From JANNNX01 sp031398745 (GTDB taxonomy: Bacteria; Actinomycetota; Acidimicrobiia; Acidimicrobiales; CADCSY01), in contig JANNNX010000041.1 in assembly GCA_031398745.1 (NCBI GenBank), forward strand, positions 1 to 28,257: a stretch of DNA of 28,257 nucleotides, written 5' to 3'. Positions 23,451-28,257 of the stretch are shown piece by piece (the first letter of the stretch is position 1; each line of letters opens with the position of its first letter). The notes beneath the pieces were generated by a model. The model was not told where the DNA came from. It did no database searches and saw only the letters and a program-made list of their open reading frames with translations. Position numbers and translations under genes: made by a program.

Positions 23451-24344
23451 TCAGCCCTCGACCATGTCGCGGATGGCGTCGCCGGCCAGGTTCCCGACGA
23501 AACCGAGGACGAACACCCCGGCCGCCGGGAACACCGGCACCCACCAGGCGGTGAAGATGTAGGTGAAGCCCCGCGCCGCCATCGCCCCGAGTTCGGGCGC
23601 CGGCGCCGGCGAGCCGAGGCCCAGGAACGACAGCCCGGCCAGCGTCAGCAGGAGCGCGCTGATGTCGAGCGAGGCCGTCACCAGCACCGGTCCCAGCGCC
23701 CCCGGGGCGACGTGGCGGCGGGCCAGCGACCACCCTCGGGCCCCGCTCATGCGGGCCGACTCGACGTGCGGCCGGGCGGCGATGGCCTTGACCTCCCCCC
23801 GCACGATGCGGGCGTAGAAGGGCCACCACACCACCCCCACCGCCACCAGCGTGTGCAGGAGGCTCGGACCCAGCGCGGCCACCACCGCCAGGACCAACAG
23901 CGGGCCGGGTAGGGCCAAGAAGACATCGGTGAGGCGCATCAGCGAGTTGTCCACCAGTGGCCGCGACAGCCCGGCGACCACCCCCACCGCACCGCCGATG
24001 GCGATGCCCGAGCCGATGACCGCGAAGCAGGCGAACCAGCTCGTCCGCATGCCGAGCAGCACCCGGGAGAGCACGTCGCGGCCCTGCTCGTCGACCCCCA
24101 GGGGAAAGCGCCATGACGGCGCCCGGAGCGGGTCGGCCACCACGTCGCTGGCGCCGTGGGGAGCGATCAACGGCACCGCCAACAGCAGGAGGGTCACCGC
24201 CACCAGAGCCCCGATGGCGACCTGCTCGAGTACGCCCAAGCGCCGCAGCCGCTGGGTGAGGGCCCCGAGCCGGGGCGACCGGGCGAACCAGCCCGGCCGG
24301 ATCCCGGCCCCGGTGGCGGCGACGCCGAGGGCCATCCGCGTCAT
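23451..24344 (-). CDS. ABC transporter permease, DppC/OppC type
   Basis: A 297-aa inner-membrane permease. After a cytoplasmic tail of about 40 residues, the first helix is QVAIGALVAVTLLLLAVPLIA, followed by the DppC hallmark PLGVDEQGRDVLSRVLLGMRTS. Later helices and the EAA-type loop (ESARMSGARGWSLARRHVAPGALGPV) are complete. ATG start 24344 lies 25 nt after the stop of the binding-protein gene, so the three genes form one operon. It should pair with the DppB-type permease to form the channel. Confidence 0.93.
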   Translation of the reverse strand: MTRMALGVAATGAGIRPGWFARSPRLGALTQRLRRLGVLEQVAIGALVAVTLLLLAVPLIAPHGASDVVADPLRAPSWRFPLGVDEQGRDVLSRVLLGMRTSWFACFAVIGSGIAIGGAVGVVAGLSRPLVDNSLMRLTDVFLALPGPLLVLAVVAALGPSLLHTLVAVGVVWWPFYARIVRGEVKAIAARPHVESARMSGARGWSLARRHVAPGALGPVLVTASLDISALLLTLAGLSFLGLGSPAPAPELGAMAARGFTYIFTAWWVPVFPAAGVFVLGFVGNLAGDAIRDMVEG

Positions 24345-24369
24345 CCCACCGACGGGTCGCGAGGGGCCC

Positions 24370-25956
24370 TCATCCAGCCGGCTCGACCTTGTCGAGGCGG
24401 ATGGTGAAGGGCATCGGGAGGCTGTGGGTGATGCCGCTCACCGAGTCGCTGGCGATGAACGTGTCGACGATGTCGTCGATGGTGATGAAGGTGGCGTCCT
24501 CGTGGATGAGGTCGCCGGCGTTGCCGTAGGCCTCGGCCACCGCCGCGTCATCAGTGAGGTGCAGTCCCCGGTCCATCTCGGCGTCGGCCTCGGGGGTGCT
24601 GGCCTGCAGGTAGTTCAGGGCGCCGCCGGTGCGCATGAAGATCCGGATCCAGGTGTCGGGGTGGGCGGCGTCGGGGTTGGCCGTCTCGAGCAGCAGGTCG
24701 GGCAGGGTGGTCGGGTCCTGGTTGACCATGTCGAAGATCTGCGAGGTCGTCTTCGGGTCGATGGTCACGTCGAGGCCGACGTCGCTCAGCGTCTTCTGGA
24801 GGGTCTCGGCGATGCGCTGGTCGTTGATCGAACCGATGGCGTAGGTGAGGGTGATCGACCGATCTCCCGAGTCGAGGCCGGCCACCAGCCCTTCGAGCGA
24901 CGAAGGGTCGTAGTCGTACTCGTCGAGAGCCAGCGACTCGTCGATCATCCCCTTCGGGTAGATCTGGGTCGAGACCTCGGCGACCCCCTGGTAGACGTCC
25001 TCGACGATCGATTCGCGGTCGATGGCCGCACCCAATGCCTGGCGCAGGGCCTTGTCCTGGAACGGGCCGGTGTGCTCGTTGACGTGGAGGAAGGTCTTCT
25101 GCACCACCGGGAACCCGACCACCTGGTAGCCGTCACGGTCGCGGAACGACTCGATGGTGGCGATGGGCTGCTGGTGCACGATGTCGAGGTCACCGCCTTC
25201 GAGTTGCACCTGCTGGGTGGCGGCATCGGGGATGATCGAGATCACCACCTGCTCGTAGCCGGGCGTGCCCGCCCAGTAGTCGTCGTAGCGGTCGAGCACG
25301 TACTGCTGACCAAGCGAGAACTCGCTGATGGTGAAGGGTCCGCTGCCGGCGTCGTGCGTCTGCATCCACTCCTGAGCCGAGTCGCCGTCGACCTCGTTCG
25401 CCTCGACCAGCGCCGGGCTGACCAGCTTGGGCCCATAGGGCGACGCCATGTAGTCGAGGAAGGCCGCGACCGGCTGGGTCAGCACCACCACGAAGGTCGA
25501 GGCGTCGGGGGTCTCGTAGTGATCGACGTCGGCCAACATGTACGCCGGTGCCGAGTTGACCGTGGTCCGACGCTCGAAGCTGAACTGGGCGGCCGCCGAG
25601 TCGACCGTCGTCCCGTCGTGGAAAGTGGCCCCGTCACGCAGGGTGAAGGTGTAGGTCAATTCGTCGTCGGAGACCTCGTAGCTCTCGGCCAGCGCCCCCT
25701 CGATGGTGGTGCTGCCGTCGTCGACGTAGCGCACCAGTCCGTCGTAGACCCCGGTGATGACCTGGCTCCCCTCGACCTCGTAGAAGATGTCGGGGTCGGG
25801 GACCTGCATGTCGGCGTAGAAGGCGGTGCGCAGGACGCCGTCACCCGCACTCGACCCGCCACTGGACGAGCCCTCGTCGCTGCCGCAGGCGGCGGCGACG
25901 AGGGTCAGCGCCGCCAGCAGGGCGAGGCCACGGTGGAGCGGTCGGGTTCGGCTCAC
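24370..25956 (-). CDS. Extracellular solute-binding lipoprotein, family 5 (peptide/opine type)
   Basis: Substrate-capturing component of the importer, 528 aa, anchored to the outer face of the membrane. A signal peptide (RTRPLHRGLALLAALTLVAAAC) ends in a lipobox-like AAAC, followed by a Ser/Gly-rich spacer (GSDEGSSSGGSSAG). The mature part shows the family-5 pattern: ALAESYEVSDDELTYTFTLRDGATFHDGTTV near the N-terminus and LRQALGAAIDRESIV in the middle. GTG 25956 is chosen because GGAGG (25966-25970, minus strand) is 9 nt upstream and the signal peptide starts immediately after. The 247-bp upstream gap holds two operator-like repeats, so expression is probably tied to the oxygenase/carboxylase units. 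The ligand is unknown; in this family ligands range from peptides to opines, metals and small amines. Confidence 0.93.
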   Translation of the reverse strand: MSRTRPLHRGLALLAALTLVAAACGSDEGSSSGGSSAGDGVLRTAFYADMQVPDPDIFYEVEGSQVITGVYDGLVRYVDDGSTTIEGALAESYEVSDDELTYTFTLRDGATFHDGTTVDSAAAQFSFERRTTVNSAPAYMLADVDHYETPDASTFVVVLTQPVAAFLDYMASPYGPKLVSPALVEANEVDGDSAQEWMQTHDAGSGPFTISEFSLGQQYVLDRYDDYWAGTPGYEQVVISIIPDAATQQVQLEGGDLDIVHQQPIATIESFRDRDGYQVVGFPVVQKTFLHVNEHTGPFQDKALRQALGAAIDRESIVEDVYQGVAEVSTQIYPKGMIDESLALDEYDYDPSSLEGLVAGLDSGDRSITLTYAIGSINDQRIAETLQKTLSDVGLDVTIDPKTTSQIFDMVNQDPTTLPDLLLETANPDAAHPDTWIRIFMRTGGALNYLQASTPEADAEMDRGLHLTDDAAVAEAYGNAGDLIHEDATFITIDDIVDTFIASDSVSGITHSLPMPFTIRLDKVEPAG

Positions 25957-26026
25957 GGGTGAGGTCCTCCGGGTAGGTCGGGGTTTGGCGAGAGGTTCAT
26001 GACCGGTCGAGCCGCCGCACGACCCG

Positions 26027-26045
26027 TATCGACGGTCATTCGAAA
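26027..26045. promoter_or_regulatory. Operator-like 19-bp inverted repeat, site B2 (TATCGA-N7-TCGAAA)
   Basis: One mismatch in the left arm (TATCGA), a perfect right arm TCGAAA, N7 = CGGTCAT with central T. It lies 71 bp upstream of the binding-protein start. On the minus strand it ends in GATA, running into TACGGG, a possible -10, so a bound protein would overlap the promoter. It is 103 bp from site B. Confidence 0.55.
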
Positions 26046-26148
26046 GAAGTCGGGGCGTGTCGTCCGAGGGGTGGCGGCCACGGTGGCAACCTAGGGAGCA
26101 CCCGTTTCCGGCCGGTTCGGACCCGGCGAACGGGCGGTGTCGGCAATC

Positions 26149-26167
26149 TTTCGACACTCCATCGAAA
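26149..26167. promoter_or_regulatory. Operator-like 19-bp inverted repeat, site B (TTTCGA-N7-TCGAAA)
   Basis: Perfect arms around CACTCCA, identical to the arms of site A. It lies in the gap between the RutA-like gene's 3' end and the importer operon, 192 bp before the binding-protein start. Together with site B2 it could allow looping or cooperative binding. Confidence 0.65.
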
Positions 26168-26203
26168 GTGGTCCCGGGTACTGACCCGCTCCCCCGGCGA
26201 CCG

Positions 26204-27310
26204 TCAGCCCCCGTCCAAGGGAAGGCCCCAACGGGGTGCGGGTCCGGTGCGGACGATGCCCCGAGCCCGCAGTCGGGGCATCACCTCGGCCGCGAACCAC
26301 CAGAGATCGGGCTCCCAGTCGGGGAAGGTGAGTAGCACCCCGTCGAGGCGGCCCCGGACCGCGAAGGCCTCGATGTGGTCGGCAACGGCATCGGGGCCGC
26401 CGGCGAAGTGGTCACCGAAGAACACGTCGCTCGACTCGGCCACCGCCCGCATCGAGACCCCGGCACCCGGACCGAGGTACTGGCGGTGCATGTCCTCGAT
26501 GGCCTCGACGTCCGGCGCCGCCGCCAGCGCGGCCATCCGCTCGGCGGCCTCGGCATCGGTGGCCCCGGGGATGAGGCCGAACGCGGTGTAGCGCTTCACC
26601 TCCCGCCCCAACGCACGGGCGGTGGCCTGGTAGCGATCGCTGACCGCCACCAGGTCGTCAATCGATCCGGCGCCGATGAAGGCGTGGGTGCCGTGGGTCA
26701 GGGTGAAGGTCATCCCCCGCTCGGAGGTGCCGGCGCAGACGATCGGTGGGTGGGGCCGCTGGCGCGGCTTGGGGCCACTCTTGGCGTCCTGGTAGTGGAA
26801 CCACTCGCCCCGGTGGTCGACCGAGGCCTCCGACCACAGCCGCTTGACCAGCTCGATCCACTCGGTGGCGTAGTCGTAGCGGACGCGCCCGAAGTCGTCG
26901 GGCAGCATGCCGAGCTGGCGGAACTCGGCTAGGTGGGCGCCCGACACCACGTTGATGCCGGCCCGACCGCCGCTCACCTCGTCGATGGTGGCGAGCATCT
27001 TGGCCGCCACCGCCGGCGGGAAGAGGAGCGGCGACACCGAGGCCACCAGGCCGAGGCGCTCGGTCACCGCCGCCAGTGCGGCCATGGTGGTGCAGCACTC
27101 GAGGCTGGTGTCCCAGAACCCGGTCTCGCCGCCATGGCCCCGCCACACCGACTGCGAGAGCAGGAAGTCGAAGCCGATCTCCTCGCAGATCTCGGCGATG
27201 CGGCGGTTGAGGGCCCAGGTGGGCGGGGCCGGGGGTGCGCTGGTCGCCATGACCCACCCGTTGTTGGCCACCGGGAGAAAGATCCCGAGCTCGATGGGTG
27301 ACCTGGCCAT
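26204..27310 (-). CDS. LLM-class flavin-dependent monooxygenase, RutA-like
   Basis: A 368-aa TIM-barrel flavin oxidoreductase that would use FMNH2 and O2. The N-terminus (ELGIFLPVANNGWVMATSAP) and later text (GFDFLLSQ, GHGGETGFWD, MAALAAVTERL, LPPAV-like FPPAVAAKM, IDEVSGGRAGINVVSG, RYDYATEWIE, CAGTSERGM, GVLLTFPDW) follow pyrimidine oxygenase RutA more closely than luciferase or alkanesulfonate monooxygenases. RutA opens the uracil ring to ureidoacrylate, so a ureido- or amide-forming reaction here would suit a locus that ends in allophanate hydrolysis. No rutB-F neighbours are present. ATG 27310 is preferred because GGGAG is 5 nt upstream (27315-27319, minus strand); ATG 27322, four codons longer, is also possible. 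Operator site C lies 16 bp before it. A flavin reductase is not in the window. Confidence 0.85.
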   Translation of the reverse strand: MARSPIELGIFLPVANNGWVMATSAPPAPPTWALNRRIAEICEEIGFDFLLSQSVWRGHGGETGFWDTSLECCTTMAALAAVTERLGLVASVSPLLFPPAVAAKMLATIDEVSGGRAGINVVSGAHLAEFRQLGMLPDDFGRVRYDYATEWIELVKRLWSEASVDHRGEWFHYQDAKSGPKPRQRPHPPIVCAGTSERGMTFTLTHGTHAFIGAGSIDDLVAVSDRYQATARALGREVKRYTAFGLIPGATDAEAAERMAALAAAPDVEAIEDMHRQYLGPGAGVSMRAVAESSDVFFGDHFAGGPDAVADHIEAFAVRGRLDGVLLTFPDWEPDLWWFAAEVMPRLRARGIVRTGPAPRWGLPLDGG

Positions 27311-27325
27311 GGCTACTCCCATTTG

Positions 27326-27344
27326 TTTCGACGCTTCGTTGAAA
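27326..27344. promoter_or_regulatory. Operator-like 19-bp inverted repeat, site C (TTTCGA-N7-TTGAAA)
   Basis: Left arm perfect, right arm TTGAAA with one change, N7 = CGCTTCG with central T. It lies directly upstream of the RutA-like gene and 88 bp before the divergent aldolase gene. Confidence 0.6.
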
Positions 27345-27420
27345 CATCCTGCCGACCCGGTGTTTCGGGCGGTTCGCCGGCCGCTGAGCCCCGTGTGACG
27401 GTGTCCGGGGCTGCGGCCTC

Positions 27421-27426
27421 TACGGT
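27421..27426 (+). promoter_or_regulatory. -10 element of a likely leaderless promoter for the aldolase gene
   Basis: TACGGT, 6 nt (TCGGAG), then GTG at 27433; same hexamer and spacing as the ettA promoter. GGAG directly abuts the GTG and is too close to act as a normal ribosome-binding site. Confidence 0.55.
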
Positions 27427-27432
27427 TCGGAG

Positions 27433-28233
27433 GTGACCGAGAACCGACTACGTCAGCTATGGGACCAGGGCGGGACCGCCGTCGGCGGGTGGTGCATGCT
27501 CGGCTCCCCCACCGTGGCCGAGGCGGTCGCCCTGAGCGGGGTCGACTACGTGGGCATCGACTGCCAGCACGGGCTGGTGGGCCTCGACGGCATGGTCTCG
27601 ATGCTCATGGCCCTCGCCCGGACCCCGGCCGCGGCGGTGGTCCGCACGCCGCCCGGTGACCACTTCTGGATCGGCAAGGCGCTCGACGCCGGGGCCGAGG
27701 CGGTGGTCGTACCCATGGTCAACACCGAGGCCGACGCCGCCGCCGCGGCTGCCGCCTGCCGCTACCCACCCACCGGCAACCGGAGCAACGGGCGCCCGCG
27801 GGCCGGGGCCCTGACCGCCACGGACCCCGCGGTCATGAACGCCGAGGTGGTCTGCCTGGTCATGATCGAGACCCTCGAGGCGGTGGCCAACCTCGACGCC
27901 ATCGTCTCGGTGCCGGGAGTCGACGGCGTCTACATCGGGCCGTCCGACCTGGCCCTGTCGATGGGCCTGCCACCGTCGTTGGACGTCACCCAGCCCGAGC
28001 GCCGAGCGGTGGTCGAACAGATCCGCGACGCCTGCCTGGCCCAGGGAAAGATCCCGGCGATCCACACCTCGGGGGGCGAGGGCGCCCGCAGCTGGGCCGA
28101 GGCCGGGTTCCGGATGATGTCGCTGGCCTCGGAGGGCGCTCTGCTCGGCGCCACCTACCGCCAGCACCTGGCCACCGCTCGCTCGGGCCCGGCGAGCCCG
28201 GCACCGGCGGCCGGGTCGACACCGGGCTACTGA
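27433..28233 (+). CDS. HpcH/HpaI-family aldolase (class II, metal-dependent)
   Basis: A 266-aa aldolase/citrate-lyase-type TIM barrel that cleaves a 4-hydroxy-2-oxo acid to pyruvate (or oxaloacetate-like ketoacid) and an aldehyde, or runs the reverse reaction. Key residues seen: H46 in GIDCQHG, R71 in VVRTP, metal ligands E146 (MIETLEA) and D172 (IGPSDLALSMG). The core resembles 2,4-dihydroxyhept-2-ene-1,7-dioate and 2-keto-3-deoxy sugar-acid aldolases; the true substrate cannot be read from sequence. The last 20 residues are an Ala/Pro/Gly-rich tail. The GTG start follows a leaderless-type promoter. It diverges from the RutA-like gene across 122 bp containing operator site C, so it may belong to the same pathway and handle a carbon skeleton left after nitrogen release. 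Confidence 0.9.
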   Translation: MTENRLRQLWDQGGTAVGGWCMLGSPTVAEAVALSGVDYVGIDCQHGLVGLDGMVSMLMALARTPAAAVVRTPPGDHFWIGKALDAGAEAVVVPMVNTEADAAAAAAACRYPPTGNRSNGRPRAGALTATDPAVMNAEVVCLVMIETLEAVANLDAIVSVPGVDGVYIGPSDLALSMGLPPSLDVTQPERRAVVEQIRDACLAQGKIPAIHTSGGEGARSWAEAGFRMMSLASEGALLGATYRQHLATARSGPASPAPAAGSTPGY

Positions 28234-28257
28234 CCCCGACCCGCCCGGTCCGGCACG

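Noticed and set aside
27363..27368. TTTCGG near the aldolase promoter as another dyad
   Set aside because: No matching right arm at the fixed spacing (27376 onward is GCCGGC).

Overview
The window is about 28 kb of very GC-rich, densely coded DNA. It suggests an actinobacterium, probably of the class Acidimicrobiia. The reasons are strong GC bias at third codon positions, many GTG starts, a single-polypeptide KGD-type 2-oxoglutarate decarboxylase, a NYN RNase with a histone-H1-like lysine/alanine/proline tail, and genes that appear to be transcribed without a leader. The taxonomic call is an inference; no rRNA, tRNA, CRISPR array or insertion sequence was seen.

Region 1 (62-8352) looks like core genome. 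It holds the NYN/S1/KAP-repeat protein and kgd on the minus strand. On the plus strand are the ABC-F translation factor ettA, a small Cys/His protein and a TetR-family regulator.

Region 2 (8371-20307) is a nitrogen-assimilation and oxygenase locus built from two divergent units. The minus-strand unit has six genes, and every junction is a 4-nt GTGA or ATGA overlap: Rieske oxygenase 1, DUF1989 protein 2, DUF1989 protein 1, Rieske oxygenase 2, an unrecognised 230-aa protein with an HRI1-like motif, and a fused two-ATPase Dpp/Opp-type ABC protein. The plus-strand unit is a biotin-dependent urea/guanidine carboxylase followed by allophanate hydrolase. Because DUF1989 pairs next to such carboxylases are known carboxyguanidine deiminases, the likely core route is guanidine to carboxyguanidine to allophanate to ammonia and CO2. 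The two co-transcribed Rieske oxygenases may first release guanidine, or a related urea compound, from a substituted precursor.

Region 3 (20237-28233) supplies transport and accessory catabolism: an MFS transporter divergent from a lactonase-like metallo-beta-lactamase-fold hydrolase, a peptide/opine-type ABC importer (lipoprotein plus two permeases, no ATPase of its own), a RutA-like flavin monooxygenase and an HpcH/HpaI-type aldolase. The ATPase missing here is probably the fused one in Region 2.

The strongest undescribed signal is regulatory. A 19-bp inverted repeat, TTTCGA-N7-TCGAAA with a central T, occurs five times, only in the promoter regions of the Region 2 and 3 catabolic units (14737, 21514, 26027, 26149, 27326). 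It ties these units into one apparent regulon, with the TetR protein at 7636 as a candidate binder. A second signal is that four plus-strand genes share TAC[G/C][G/A]T followed by exactly 6 nt and a GTG start, the layout of leaderless promoters.
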